A DNA stretch of 64,000 nt from Antitrichia curtipendula (Eukaryota > Streptophyta > Bryopsida > Hypnales > Leucodontaceae), in contig OX579633.1 in assembly GCA_951230915.1 (NCBI GenBank), positions 28,554,574 through 28,618,573 on the forward strand, in the 5' to 3' direction. Every line of letters begins with the position of its first letter. Positions within the stretch are counted from its first letter, which is position 1. Made by a program: the position numbers and the translations under genes. The notes beneath the pieces were generated by a model, which was not told the origin of the DNA, searched no databases, and worked only from the letters and a program-made list of their open reading frames with translations. This document shows, one piece after another, positions 46,691 through 60,832 of this stretch.

Positions 46691-49600
46691 CTATTTTGGT
46701 TCTACACTCTTTTTATGGCTTTTTGTATATTTTTCTTAACTTTAAATTGCAAATTTCCAAAAAAATAATTCTACGAGTCCCAAGTGACAATTTGGGAGTT
46801 CACATGTAGACATGTAACTTAATTAATAAAAGATCCAAATGTCTAGTACAAATTTGTGTGGTTGGATTTTTTTTAAACTTATTTCTTTCATTTTTTTTCT
46901 TACTACCCTGGAAAGTGACAATTTTTTACAATTTGTATCCAAAATGCACCTCGGTCCTTTAAATTAACTAGAACATGAATCATAAGAAATCTGTATCTTA
47001 AATGCCTTAAATAAGGCTTTTTGTTTTGTTTGTTTGTTACAATGAGATCTTCTAGACTAAGTGTCTTTTGGTCACATTCTTGATACCATTGGAAAGTCAA
47101 CAACAAGGAAAGCTACATAGCCTTTGTGTCATCGCGTTGGGATTCATAACAGAAAAGATATTGGGTTTCAAAGTTTTTATATATTAAAAAATTATTTTTA
47201 CTTTTATTTTGATTGTGCAATGATATAAGGCACACTGCTTGGAATGAATGAAAAGTACAACTTGGGTGCTCAATAATTACACTCAAATATTTTGATTGTC
47301 CAAATCCTAATTTTAGAGTAATGGAAGAGAATGATATTGAATGACAATGTAGCAAACAATGTAGCAAAAAGACTCACAAAAAAATGATTGTAGCTATTGT
47401 TCTTACAATTTCCCCTCCTCTCTGGGTGAAAAATCCAGAGCCATTCATCTACTTACGAAAAAATGTTCCCCCTTCAACGTCGTCAATCTAAATTTTAAAA
47501 AGTTAACAAGCACCAATGATCACATTGTCTATCGCCCTAAGAGATAATCCTAGCCATTGAGAGATTAGGGTTGAGCGCTCATATGCGAGCAAGCTTTCCC
47601 TCGAGGTGTATGTTTGTAGATTTCTCTACTCCTATAAAGTCATGTGCAATTCAATAGCAAGTGGAGTTTCTAGTTGCATATAAGTTTATTATGTGTGATA
47701 GGTAGTGATCAAATTTATATGTGTGTCTTGCTACTAATGAATGTTTCTATTGTTGTTGATTGTATTGCGGTTCTCATTGCACTCTCTTGCTTGTTTTTGT
47801 TATCAGTGGGTATATTTGATAATGCTTGTCATGATGCTCCCTTCTCTCCCTCCTTCTACAATGCCTTGCAGGTTCTCACAAAATCTCTCTTGCCCTCATT
47901 CACTTGGATTTTTAGTTGGATGGACACAATTGGTGCAATTTCACAATCTCATGAGTTTTATTTGTTGCAGTCAAATGCACAATTAATTTGAATTCCTAGT
48001 TTAGAATGGCATTTGTCACTAATAGGCAGGCATTGCCTCACACTCCATTGAGAGTTTGTTTTAAAATTCCAACACCCAATGCAAAAATAATCATGTGCTT
48101 CTTTTTTAAGTTTTGTTTTCATTGTTTTTGACACTTTGAATGTAAAAGTTTTACAACTAGTAGAAAAATTACATGAGTATCCCTTCTGAAATTTTCGTAA
48201 AAGCTAACAACCATGGAAAAATGATACATGTACCCCTTTTGTTTTTCATGTATGATTTGGAAGAAAAGCAACTAGTTTATCACAATGTGCTTAAAAGATG
48301 CAAAAGTGCAAATATTTGACCATTCTTTGCAAGAGGAAGTAATATATTTCATTTTGGTTCAAGAAATTTTTATAGCCATATAATAGAACAATTCATATTG
48401 AAATTTCAAAAGTGAAAAACGGTTGTCATTTTAGTGTGCAATTACTTTTAAATCAAAATAAAATCCTGGATAGAAGGGATTATTTTAATACAAGGAAAAA
48501 AAAGAACAATACTTAGATTTTGGGACATTTTCTTAAATTTATTTGAAAATTTGAAAATCATTATATTAAGATTTTGTTTATATTTAAAAAAATTTAGAGA
48601 TTCTTTTTAATCTAATATAAACAAAGATCATTATCCAACTCTAATTAACAAATTCAAAGAAGGTAGGGGCAATCTTTGTATTTCTTGGGGACCATATGCG
48701 TTGAAGGGATATTTAGAGGAAGATTACAGGTAGCATGGTTGAAATGGAAATATTCTAAAATATTACTAAATACATATAAAAAACATGATTTTACATGATT
48801 TTTGAAGTTCTTTTATTTAAAATTTCTAAGGAAAAATAACTTTTTATGTTTGGATTCATCTAAGTTTCTAAGACCCATCCAAATGGAATTTACTAAATCT
48901 CATAGCAATCTTAATTGCTCACACTTTTTTAGGCACTATATGACAACAAGATCCGCTTGCAAATGATTCCAATAGTAAGTAAAAAATAATTATGGTAGTA
49001 GTAACTAACAATGTTTTTTATCTGCAACAATGTTCCTCAACTAGTTTACTTTAGATCTATACAATTTTTTTCCTTAACTAGTCCACAATGTTTTGAGACA
49101 ATGTTTTGAATTGTGTGATTTGCAAACTATATAATTTAAGACCCATGTGGGCAAGAATCCCATAATCATTGTCAAGAGAAAGACATGTAGAAAAATAAAT
49201 ACAATGAGTCAACAGTCCAAAAAAATATCTCATAACTTTGTCATTCAAAGATATTGTTGTAAGGTACTGAAATCTAAAAAATTTCATCTTAAAAAATTTG
49301 TGGTCTTCTAAAATCTACAAATTTTGAAAATCTGCACAAATCAATTTAAGTCCTCTAAAATTTATAAATTTTTGGAAATTTATAAAATTAAACAAATGAA
49401 CACTATAGTTGAACTAATATTACCAACTGATGTATATACATAGTTGAAATATTGTTGTATTGAAAAGAATTGCCAACCAACTTACATATGTAGATACACA
49501 AATGAAGCACCATAATATTAAAAAGTCTAGTATATCATTCAGTTATTAATAATATTGTCAACCAACTTATATACGCATTTAAAACACAGTAAAACTAAAA

Positions 49601-52600
49601 ATATCTCCTATATCATTGAGTTTAGGTTACTAATATTGCCAAAAAACTTACATATGCAGTTGAAGTATTGTTAAATTAAAAACATCTACTATATCATTGA
49701 GCTTTTCTTTGCAACAAACTCACTTAGGTGGTGAAAACACTATAATAGTAGAAAACAAAGCAATTCACCTTTGACAATTCTTAAATACTTTTTGAATGTA
49801 ATTACATGGGTTTATATTGATGATACATAAGATATCCTCTTTTGACATGTATGTTTTAAAGCATATGTACATTTTTTCTGAGACATCTATAGTCATTAGA
49901 AACAAGTTGAACATTGAAACAATTGCGTTGAAAATCTTAATAAGTGGTTATTTTCCATTGTATTAAGTAAAAATTAGAAGTATGGGAATAATATTGGTGA
50001 GATCAAAGTGGCCTAATTGTAGTTAGGTTATGTCATTGAATACATTATTTTAAGCATTACATAGTCTTTGACTATAAGTCTATAACTAATGAACTTGAAT
50101 TTATTTGTAGTCCATATGTATGTATGATTGTGTGTATATACATGGAAATATATGTTGTTTTTCAAAATACATATAAAAGATCCCCAATATAGATGTATAA
50201 TAGTATAAATAGAATTTAAAAAAATCATACATTGGGCTTAAATCTTCATAGACATCATAATTAAAAATTAAAAATTAGACACAAACAAAAAAGAAGGGAT
50301 TTTATTTCTTGTGAATGACTTGCTCTATACTAATGTTGCAGGGATATTAGCAATACAAATTTTGAGTAAAACAAAATTCTAACAATTTTTTTCATTGCCA
50401 CATTTACATATTTCTACATAGATTTAACAAGTTGAATACAATGTTCTTTTAAAAGGTACCATGACGGCATGTCCTCATATAATGTAGCATCATTAAAAGA
50501 ATGTAATAAAATTTAACATTGCATGTCAAGTGCACGCAGATCATTTAATAATTTACAATTTCAAAGATTCAAAGATCTAGTTGATAAATAGAGTTGATAA
50601 AATACTTAAATTATATTAAGTAGCAGTGACATTCTTCCAACTGGTATAATGTTTTTATACACAAGCATCAAACTCGAGGAATGGGCAATACCATATGAAA
50701 CAAATAGCACACTTCAAACTTCAAAACTCAAGTTCTTAGTGCTTCAATGCATAAAAAGAACAAATGACACTTTACTTAGGAATACTTTAAGGCATTTGAA
50801 TATATAGTTGTACAACCAACATACAAGCCCTCCAAATATACAACTATCTTTTCACTATTTTATAATTAAAACTTAAAAATAATACCATTGGAAGTACATT
50901 CAAAAGTATCTTCAATATATGCAAGAAAATTTAAATTTTGACATTGGTCAACCAAAATACACCCCTTCAAAAAGAAGTTAAAAGTCAAAAAATATAGAGG
51001 TCTTAGCAAATCAAGCAAAATCATGCCAATAATCTGGCAAATTGACATATTATCGGCATGGTTCTATTGATTTTTCAAGGCCTCTATATTTTTAATCTTC
51101 AACTTTCATTTGAAGGGGGTATCTTAGTCATCTAAAGCTTAAATTCAAAGATTATTGTATTTATTAGTTGAAAGTACTTTTAGATACCTTCCAATGATAA
51201 TAATTTCAAGTTCAAATTATAAAAAAGGTAATAGTGTATTTGGAGGGATAATATATTGGTTGCATAGTGTGTTCTAAGTGTTGTAGCTATCCAAATTCAC
51301 CAATGATTACTTATAGACTTCTCAACATCAAATCATAGTACTCATGTAACTATGGGTATCCATTCATATTGTATAATATGATTGACTATGATGGTAAACT
51401 TGTAGAATGACCACTTGCAACAATGATAGAAAGTTATAAATTCATCGATGGCTAGACATATTCCCGGACATATTTAGAGGAATTAATGCAAGATTAACAA
51501 TCCTTCATAACATTATAATAATTATAAAGTACCAAAGAGTCACTATGATATATGTCCAATATCCAATGATAATTGAACTTAATTTTAAGATAATACAACC
51601 TTCAACACCTTGCATCAATCTTGCATAAGTTAGATATCTTTGATTCCAATAGCATTATTGTCTACTAATTCAATTTGTGATAAAAAAAGAAGTTATTTAT
51701 ATAATAAATAATTGCGTAGATACTAGTGTACTTCAAATTTGGATTTCATTATGTTTAAGATTTATCCTAAATGAGATGGTACATATATTAATGACTTTAT
51801 CATTATTATTGTTATAATAAATACTCTACCTTGTATGATTTTGAACCATGTAGAATGTTTAGAATATGGAATGACTTACTAAATATAATGAATACAATTT
51901 ATATTTAATTCAATTGATGCAAATCTTCTCACCATTAAGGTTCAAGTGGCTAAAAAGGATTCAATTGCATTTGGAATAATAACAATCTCCAACACAAACT
52001 TGATGAAATATTAACAAAATATTATTATTTTTACTGTAGTATATGAGATTAGTGTAGGTTAGGCCAGTTGTTATGTTTGCCTTTTATTTAAATGATAAAA
52101 TTGCATTGTTAATGCATGGTACTACATTTACATTAGAGTTTTTGAATAAAATTATACTTGATATAGATATTCTACCCATACCCTATTTGAAACTCTTAAC
52201 AATCATCAACATAACTTACCAAAGTTTAACTTTTTGCATAGGAATGTGCTTTAAATAGTAGTTGAACAAAAAAGTGCTTAGTATTAGACCACTCCAAGTA
52301 ATCATTGGAGAGGGCCTCACAAATATTGATTCCGGTTGCAAATCATCAAATTGATAACAAAACATAATAGAAGACAAACTAGGAGTGACTAGTTGAGTGA
52401 TCAAAATCCACAACATGGGTCTGAAATTGCACAAAAATATCATAGTTATTTAAATCAAAATTTAAATAGTATATCTAATAAAGAATCAAATACAATAATG
52501 CTTAAATTAAGAATAGAAAAAGAGAGAAGATTCTTCACAAATAAATTTCAATCAAACTAAGGGCATCTTAAGATTAAATAAATTTTCTTATAACTAATTA

Positions 52601-52750
52601 TTCATGATCTTGCAATCTAAGTTGCAATAATAAAGAGTTTGATTAAATATTAATGTATTAATAAATTACAAATACAGTCAATAAGAGCCATCATTTTCAT
52701 TTTCATTATTATCAAAATTAACATGAGATTGTCCATGTGAAGTAATATGC
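46691..52750. other. Very AT-rich intergenic DNA
   Basis: No exon, RNA gene or domain is recognised. The main structure is the foldback at 50811-51268. Small frames such as 47674-47991 have no recognisable content. Confidence 0.6.
50811..51268. repeat. Long foldback with ~190-200-bp arms
   Basis: The left arm (about 50811-51016) and right arm (about 51070-51268) are inverted copies with moderate divergence. Outer blocks 'ccctccaaatata' and 'gtatttggaggg' and inner blocks 'aaatatagaggtctt' and 'aaggcctctatattt' show the pairing. Symmetry continues near the centre as 'catgccaataat' and 'atattatcggcatg'. It is probably a non-autonomous foldback transposon. Confidence 0.8.
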
Positions 52751-53876
52751 TTACTGCATGATAGTTGGTTGATTTATAATATTTGAAATTATTGACTCTT
52801 GCCATAATTTTTTGAATCTTCCTTCTTGTACTTGATGTACTTGGGAAGATTCATGACCTTGACTATTTGAGTGAGCTCTTACACTTGGTTGTTCTAGGTG
52901 TTTTTCAAGCTCATCCATCTATTAAGATTATAAAATATATAATCAATTACATAATTGTTTTCTAGATACATCTCAAACTTAGAATGATGTACAAATTTGT
53001 TGTTTTATAGACAAATTACATTTATACAAGATTATGGCTTGTTCTATGTGAAAATTACACAATTTCAATGTATTATTTGTATTTAAATATGCAAAAATTG
53101 ATTATTTTTTGTTTTTTGTAAATTTTGAGAGGTAACCCTTCAATTTACGTGTTGATATTAAACATAGATGATTACCTCGATGAAGTCAAGCTCTTCAGTT
53201 GTATTATTTGTATTACGGGTGAAAAATTTATGCAAATTTCCTTCTAAATTTGGACTATCAGTTTCCAAAATGTGTGTAAAATTTTCAATCTCATTTTTTT
53301 CTATTTAAATCCAATCAGCATCATTATAATTATATTGTCTTATTTCTTTTGTTGGTGTTGCTAGAACCTTTGCATGTTTTTCTGCAATTTATAGCCTCAA
53401 AATTCGTTATGCAACCAATTGAGTTTTGTGTAAAACAAAAACAACTAGTATAGAATGAATTTGGTATATTTTTACCTTCACCAATTGTCCAAGACAACCT
53501 TTGGGGAGCCATTCCGTCTTTGTCACCTAAAAAATCTCTTTCTTTGACAAATGCTTGTAACATAATTGTATCTAAGTAATCATCTTCTTCAATAAAGCTA
53601 TTGAGCATACCAAAATATTGTACATCAATAGGAGGTGCATTAAGGGCTTCAACACTTATAAGTTTTCTTGTACTATTATTACCATTGCTTTCTAATGTCT
53701 TTTCACCAAGCAACTTTTGTGTAAATAGTTGAAAAATTGGAAGAAGTGATAAGAAAAGAAAAATTCTTTCTAAATTAAAAATAGCTAAACCTATCTTTTT
53801 GCATATATTGCAAATAATATTGCCAAATGCTATATTAAAGCAAGGAAGTGGTTGCAAAACTTCTATAGGATCAATC
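52751..53876 (-). pseudogene. Unrecognised multi-exon locus with one in-frame stop
   Basis: Three minus-strand segments join in phase with GT-AG borders: 53876-53476, 53381-53176 and 52918-52751. The second crosses one in-frame TAA at 53305-53307. The third ends at its own stop. The joined product would be about 255 residues. It has a hydrophobic stretch in the first exon, which may be a retained intron, then hydrophilic protein-like sequence such as IEEDDYLDTIMLQAF and KHAKVLATPTKEIRQYNYND. The third exon starts MDELEKHLEQP and is Gln/Ser-rich. I recognise no family. Further exons may lie upstream; a protein-like piece, SSWMVDGIIDAKVGE, is near 54080-54150. It may be a decayed gene or a transposon-borne gene. 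Alternatively the protein truly ends at the internal TAA. Confidence 0.45.
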
Positions 53877-56800
53877 CTGAAAATCCAAATTTCCAAATTT
53901 AAAAAATAGCCTAGTCATTATATACAATGAAGTATACTAAAAGGAATTTATAATACAAATAAAAGACTTATAAATTGGTGTTATTAAAAGAATTATAAAA
54001 CTATAGAACTTATTTGAATCATAGAATTGAAATGAAAAATATCATATAGAATTTAAAAAAATCTATTTTGCCTTGTTACTTCTCCAACTTTAGCATCTAT
54101 TATTCCATCCACCATCCAAGATGACACCAATGCTTTGAGTAGTGAGAAGCACTACTATAGAAATAAAAAAGGCTTTTGAAGGTGTCATGTATGCATGTAC
54201 AAACCATGGAAGAAAAGATATAATATTTGAGACAACCAAGTAAGAGAGACTTATTTTGTCTCTACTTGACTAATACAATCTGATGCAAGTACTCTGCAAA
54301 AGACACGACAAACATAAGCTACTATAGTATTTAGTACAAAAATTGGAATATGGAATTTGTAGACAAGTCGAAGTTTTTTTTAAAGTAATGTCTTATTTTT
54401 AAAAATTCATTAATGGATTTAGCTATATATAAAGATGAGAATTAAGCAATGGCTTTGGATTTTTGGTTTATTTTTAATTTGAAGGATAAAAACACTTTAA
54501 TACTAGAAAAATTGTCTTTAGAATATGATGTTTTATATGAATTCTAAATATATTTTTCATAAAATTATATATAATATTAAATAAAATGCAATGAAATTAA
54601 TGCTAAACATCATTTAGTAAGAATTATTTTTATCTAATAAATTATGGATAGTTCAATGGTAAATGATATATATATGAAACAAAAGTCTTCATGGTTGTAA
54701 GAAATGAGCACCATATCCAAAGACAGGCTTGACATTTAAAAAAAAAAGGGCTATATAGATTAAAATTCTAGGATGAATCACTAAGTGTAATGTGTCTTCA
54801 CTTTATAAGACATCCCCATTCATTCAAAGGAGTGCAAATTATACATGAATTACAACAATGAGTCAAAAAGCCTTCAATGATGGATCTTTTTGTAAATCAA
54901 GAATTTGCAAAAAGATTGTTGATTATTTGTGTTTAGTTCATTAACCCTTCAATCTAAGATGAATTAAAAACTCTATGTAATAATTTTGTGTAATGAATTT
55001 GTAAAAATATTGAATAAACAAACTAGAATATTGAAGTCAATTTTTTTTCAACAATTAAATTAAATTATCAATTTTGGTAACTTAATTAAATATAAACTTT
55101 GCATTTGAGAATGTTGTTGATAACTTCATGTATGAGTTACAGGAGTTACTTATCATTGTACTTAAAGCAAATCTACAACGATTGATTTCAATGGATTTAG
55201 TGTCACTAGAATTCATTACAAGATGCATTCTATCTAAAATGTATAAATTTCTATGCATTATTTACAATGTTTTTTCTTCAAGAATAAGCATACAAATTGA
55301 GAGATTCAAATTTGTAGCTACCATGAAAACAAGAAAGCACTATTGTCTACAAATAAATCATGTAAATTATAATATATAGGTCCTAAACAAGGAAAAGTGA
55401 CTTCATACCTTGGTCAAATATATCAACATTATTAAAGTACTAAACAAAAAAATGTGTTTTGTAGGTGATTGGAATTACTTGATTCCACTTCATTTTATAC
55501 CATTACCAACAAATAAGTTTACAATAATTCTAATAAGACCTTGGATGATATAAAAAAGGAAGCTGATGATGTTGGAGAAGAAGTGGACAAGGGAGGTGAC
55601 TAGGAAGAACAAAAAATGAATAAAGAAACCTAGCACTTGAATAAAGATTTCTAGAATTTTTAAAATATCAAGTGATAAAACAAAAGCAATCTACTATCAT
55701 TTGTGACAGTGCTTATTGAGTGTCAAATACATGTGCTTGACAATGTATCATAGCCCCTTGCTTTCATGTACATTTTTTTAAATTTACAATATCTCATAAG
55801 AAAATTAGTCACCAAGTTCTCCCACTCAAATTTGTTTTTATGTGGTTTAGTAAGGCCAACACTTAGGTCATTGCAAAAGAGATTTCAAGAGGCTATAATC
55901 CATGGTGAAAATCCCAACCAATCAAATACCAAATGGAGAAGGTTCTATAAAAACTAAGCCATATGTCCAATGCACAAATCTCTAAGACCAAAATATTGAG
56001 TTTGCAACTTACTATGATTGTAAATATAAATAGAATAGAAAATTTTGCAATATAAAAAAAAACTATCTTATTAAAAACAATAGAATGCTAGAATGGTACT
56101 AGAAGCTTCATATATATATATTCAAAGATCCTTTAAAGGAATAGAAAAGATAATAAACAACCTATAGTTTTTTCAATTTAAAAAAAAAAATTCAAGGCTT
56201 TGTCCTAAACCACATCAAACATCTTCTATCTTGCTCCAATTGAAAGTCAATAGTTCAAAATATAGCAAATGTTAAGAGAAGAAAGAGGAATAAGCCTAGT
56301 TTGGAAAAGACACCAAAACCACATTCTCTTGGTAGCATTGGTTGTGAAAAAAAGAATGTAATATAATACGACGGTTGGATTTGAAGAGAAACGTTGCATA
56401 AGGCAAGTCATTCCAGGAGAATTAACTGATGTTCTTTCAAATTGTTGTAATCTAGCTCCTCTTTCTTTCACAATATACCTCAATCACATCATCATAAAAT
56501 TTCAATGCACCATGCATTAACTAATGTAGGTCACATTGTGCAATTGCTACCTAAGTAACTGATATGTACATAGCCTACATTAACATCTACTTACCTCTCA
56601 TTACTTTAGCAATTGTTGTGCTGATGAGAGCTAGGTTTAGGTAGAGACCACAATTAAGTGTAGTCTCTCTAGTTCTTCACAAAACTTACCATTAAATGAA
56701 ATTCAACTAGTCTAAATTTCCCCTGAGGTCTCGGACTTGAGGAACTCAACCACAATAGTCTGACGTGACTAAAAGCTTGCCACATCAGATAATAATAAAA

Positions 56801-57898
56801 CATTATTATCATTTTTTATTTTTTGAAATTTTCATAATGTTTAAAAAGAAAAATCTTTTATTTAAAATTCTTTAAGCTTTTTTCTAATTATTATTTATTC
56901 TGGCCAACATTGTCTGGTTTAGAAAATGGATAACGGGCCTAAAACAGCTCTCTAGTGTCCTCCAAAAACATCTAATATTATCTACTGTAGATTCTTATTT
57001 GAAATATAAGCCTTCTAAACATAAGAATCTAGGGTCAATTTTGGGTATACATATTTCTGGCACATTAAAAAATTCATAGTTTCATCATATATTCAACAAA
57101 AATTTACACAATTTAGCAGTAGAAAACTATGCTCAAATGTAGATAATTTTAGGTGCAGTTATGTTCATTTATAGAGCTACCAGCAAATGAGGATGATTAC
57201 AAGAAACACTTGTCCTTTTTTTTGTCCTCTTCGTCTTGGACAGGTGTTTTTATATTTGTAACTTTTGCGTTGTATGTTTGTTTTAAATTAATAAATTAAA
57301 AACTTGAAATGAAGGTATATATGGTAGTGGTAGACATTGAGTATTTTTTTTTCTACTTTAAAAAAATTAGTTTAGTATTTTTGAACAACCCTCAATTGGA
57401 TGTCTAATTTTGTCATTTCAATGGTTTTGAGTTCTATTTTAGACCCACAAATGCAAATTTGAAGGTTAAAATTGAAGTACAAGGTCTTCTACTAATGTTA
57501 CACAAGTTGACAAAGAGATTTAAAATAAATAAATAAAGTGTCCACCTTCTAGATATGTTCAGAGTATATTATTTTCCTTTGCTCAAAGTACAAAGAACAC
57601 AATTTTTTTCCTCAAAAATGCTAACAGTTGAGAAGCAACACCGTTGAGTTAAGAAAAATGGACAATTTTTAGATTATTTTTTTCATTTTTCTTCTAATTT
57701 CCAAAAATAAAAATGTCTACAATTTAATTTTCAAGATACTCTAGTTATTGTTATTGTTCATGGTCTATGACTGCATAGCACTTTGTAGTATTGTAGAGTA
57801 TTGCTTGCTAGAGTTCATTTCTATTGTTCGGATCCAATAATTGTTCAAATGCTTACACTTTAAGGTCTAATCAAAGTCATTTGAAAGACACAAGGCAT
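53877..57898. other. Very AT-rich intergenic DNA
   Basis: No gene is recognised. A minus-strand frame at 56247-56483 has protein-like composition but no domain I can name. A possible LINE end lies near 57180-57300. Confidence 0.5.
57180..57300 (+). mobile_element. Possible LINE 3' end
   Basis: The sequence 'ttggacaggtgtttttatat' followed by 'ttgtaacttttgcgttgtatg' without other gene context, then an A/T-rich tail, resembles plant L1 3' ends. No target duplication was located. Confidence 0.3.
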
Positions 57899-58027
57899 CA
57901 GGGCTTTTTTTAAGGCGAAATTTTGCCAGATCAGTCAGGGCTGTGATCTCTGAGGCTTTGTCCCTCCAAAATCTGACCTCTGCTGTGACGCCAACAGAGG
58001 AGACACTAGTCCAAAAAGAAAGCCCTG
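57899..58027. mobile_element. hAT-type MITE, 129 bp, with perfect 8-bp target duplication
   Basis: The termini are CAGGGCTTTTTTT and, inverted, CAGGGCTTTCTTTTT. CAAGGCAT lies directly outside both ends (57891-57898 and 58028-58035), an exact 8-bp duplication as made by hAT transposases. Nothing is encoded. The exact duplication suggests a fairly recent insertion. Confidence 0.92.
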
Positions 58028-58410
58028 CAAGGCATGTCTTTAAAGAATCTGCAAAAAAAAAATGGACAAAGCATACCAGTTTTCGAATCTTCTAAATAGT
58101 ACACATAGCTCACTGTACCAGTGATGACAACACTGTTCGCAGAAATTGGGCTTTTAACTTAGAGACAAAACCGTGAAGTGTTTCTTCTTGCAATGACCCA
58201 TGCGAGTTATTTACGAGCACTCTTCTGTTCAAAGTCATTCCAATAATTGTAAAAAACATTGAAGCAGTAGCAGTGACGTTGCCGCAGAGTAAAACAAATG
58301 ATAATCTCAAGCAGTAAGTTATGTCAAACATTTGATCTAAAAGTCCAACTTAAGTTATATACTGAGGTTGTGCGCAAGATGGAAGCCGAAGCTACGTTGA
58401 GCAAACATGC

Positions 58411-58565
58411 GTCATCAGAAATACGAAGCAGATGGACATAAATTGCGTAATGCAATCATGATCATTTCCCACCAAGAAACCTAGTGATTGGAAAAAGATA
58501 GCAACAATCGTACTTACCAAACAAGGAGAAGGAAACAAAAAAATGAAAAATATGACAGGGAAGCA
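58411..58565. repeat. First of three related ~155-bp units
   Basis: The block contains 'ccaagaaacctagtgattgg', 'aaaagatagcaacaatcgta' and 'atgaaaaatatgacagg'. It aligns with 61231-61388 and 61443-61592. The three units are split by 2.7 kb. Confidence 0.6.
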
Positions 58566-60435
58566 GGAACAGTCATTAGTCCTTTAGTGATCGCAGTCTA
58601 ATTGGGTACGTGGTGAACTAGAGCGATATGTGTGGTGAAGCACTTTTGTGATATGTGTGGTGGAGCACTTCTACATATCGCTCAAGTTCTGCCATTAGAG
58701 TCAATAGTGTACTGCTGTTGTTTCATCGATCACTTGTACCTCCGGGGGAATATACATCAGATATTGGTGAGCCCACGAAATTACACATGTTCGGCATCCA
58801 AGACTATTCGGTGTTAGTGCTCGGTAATTCAGATTCTTCGGAAGAAAGGGCGTCCATGGAGGCAGTACCATTGTCATATGCACTGGGGTTGATGTTGATG
58901 TCCGTGCAGCCTTTGGCAAAGATTTCTTGGACGCGATAATCCACTACCGAAATCCACTACCATTTTCGAGAGATCAAGGTCAAGTGTGGGCAACGACTGC
59001 ATGAAATTAGCAAGTACTGCCCCCTCCAAGCCATACACATCAATGAGATTTATATTTTCCTGAATTATAGCACACTTGTGTCTAGGATCAAGTGTAGCAA
59101 ATCGTCTATGGTGTCGACTAACACACCCGTAGTGTCGTCACCTGGATAAACTCTAGACTCACAAAGTCCACGTAGGCATTGTCCTTGTTGATCCTTCGGA
59201 GATAGAATAGCAGTTCGCCTCCCTTGTGCAAAGTGAGCTCCATGTCCGCTTTGCCGCGTCCTCTAACTTGCACTAGGGCAAGCATAGTGCTCGTTGCCTA
59301 CATTGTGTTTCCTACTACGGGAGTTATATTGTTCAAGGGAGCACATGAGGAAGTACATTGCCATGTATTGTGGTTGCCGATGGACAGGGTTAGCTACAAG
59401 ATTAACCCATCTCCATTGTAGATATGTTGGGTTGCATCCCTCTGTGGTTTGGATCTTAATCGCCTTTCATCCATTTAGGCCATTGTAGGGTGCATGAAGA
59501 ACACTATCGAGGGGAAGATTTGTTGAGTTTCGCCAAAGGACACGTTGCCAAAGAACACACCGTCACTTGCCGCCACTAATTTTGTGTACCACTTCATGGG
59601 GTACATATTACGCTTCTTTTAGTTGTCCTGGGCATTGGCCGACCAAATTCCAACCGATGCATCTGGAATATGTAGGTCTTACAGGTTGTGTGTTGTCATG
59701 ATCCCAACCGTGGTTCTGTCCAAGTTTGGAAGTGGGCGCCACAAATTACCTACCATCACACCCTCAACACCTCCTAGTTTGTCAATACTATGTAAGTCAT
59801 GGAAAGTACATAGTAAATTGTTGTTCACAAAAAAACCCTACTGTGGAAGTGGACCGCAATCCCAAGGGTCATCGCCTTTATTCCTTGCCATATTGATGGG
59901 AAGACATTGTTTTGCAAAGAGAGATTGAGGCTCTCAAGGAAGTTTTTTATAGATCCCTCCATCCATTGACCTCTCCAATCTCAGATGTGAGCAACGTATC
60001 TACAAAAGAGGTAGCAAAATTGTGGTCCTTTTGGTTGCCCTCTACTTTGGGAAGTGTGGGATCTAACAAGTGTAGGCAAGGAGAGTAAGTATTCATGGTC
60101 CAATACGTACTGCAAAAATTGAATTTGCATATCTTGTGTGTGCGCATGAGAGATGAGCCCATGATGCAAGTAGTTCTCCCGCCTTAACGAGATTGGTTGG
60201 GCATGGAGGCGAGCGAGGCCATCACCTCCATGATTTAGGCTGTCGTTGCCTCCGCCACCCACAACCCACACAACCATCCATGCGAGTACTTAGAACAGAA
60301 ATTAATTGCAGACTCAAGCAAGCCTGCCTACGTTTCGCAATGAGGTCTCGCAGCCGTTCTCTAAGCAGGAATTATAGACCACCTCAGCCCACTCCTCTCA
60401 CCACTCGAGCGTATGATGCGTCGCACTCCAACTAA
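58566..60435. other. Degraded, gene-like but unrecognised sequence
   Basis: Composition is richer in GC than in the AT-rich DNA to the left, and the minus strand carries broken protein-like pieces. Examples are TTEGCNPTYLQWRWVNLV near 59390-59440, KADMELTLHKGGELLFYL near 59210-59265 and LPKVEGNQKDHNFATSFVD near 60000-60055. They lie in different frames with stops between. I recognise no family. It may be a decayed gene or retroelement. Confidence 0.35.
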
Positions 60436-60439
60436 TCCT

Positions 60440-60832
60440 AGTTTCTGTACGGAAGAAAGTTCAGCACACAAGTTTCGGTGAGAGGGATAAGTCCTGAGGT
60501 GCAGGGTACAAGAGATGAATCCAATTCATGCGATGGGGATTGTCAGTATATGGAGTGCACGCAGAATGCATTGTTCAAACGCAACGTGCTGCGCCAAGTG
60601 CAAGCGTCCTTCAGTTGGGGGAATTGACCTTGGATCCGGTTTCTGTAAGGAAGAGAGTTCACTACACAAGTTTCGGTGAGGGATAAGTCCTGAGGTACGT
60701 GCCCGGTAGAAGAGATGATTCCAATTCATGCGACGGTGATTTGCGTACGTAGTGCACGCAGAGTGCATTGTTCAAACGCAACGCGTTAAGCCAAGTGCAA
60801 GCTTCATTGCGGGAATTGACATTGGATCCGGT
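60440..60832. repeat. Tandem duplication, two units of about 195-200 bp
   Basis: Both units begin near 'tttctgta', continue with 'acaagtttcggtgag', 'ggataagtcctgaggt', 'catgcgac/catgcgat' and 'gcattgttcaaacgcaacg', and end 'ttggatccggtt'. The second unit starts near 60639. Divergence is low, so the duplication is fairly recent. Confidence 0.88.

Noticed and set aside
56247..56483. Minus-strand 78-codon frame
   Set aside because: It has some protein-like composition but no recognisable motif or consistent splice partners.
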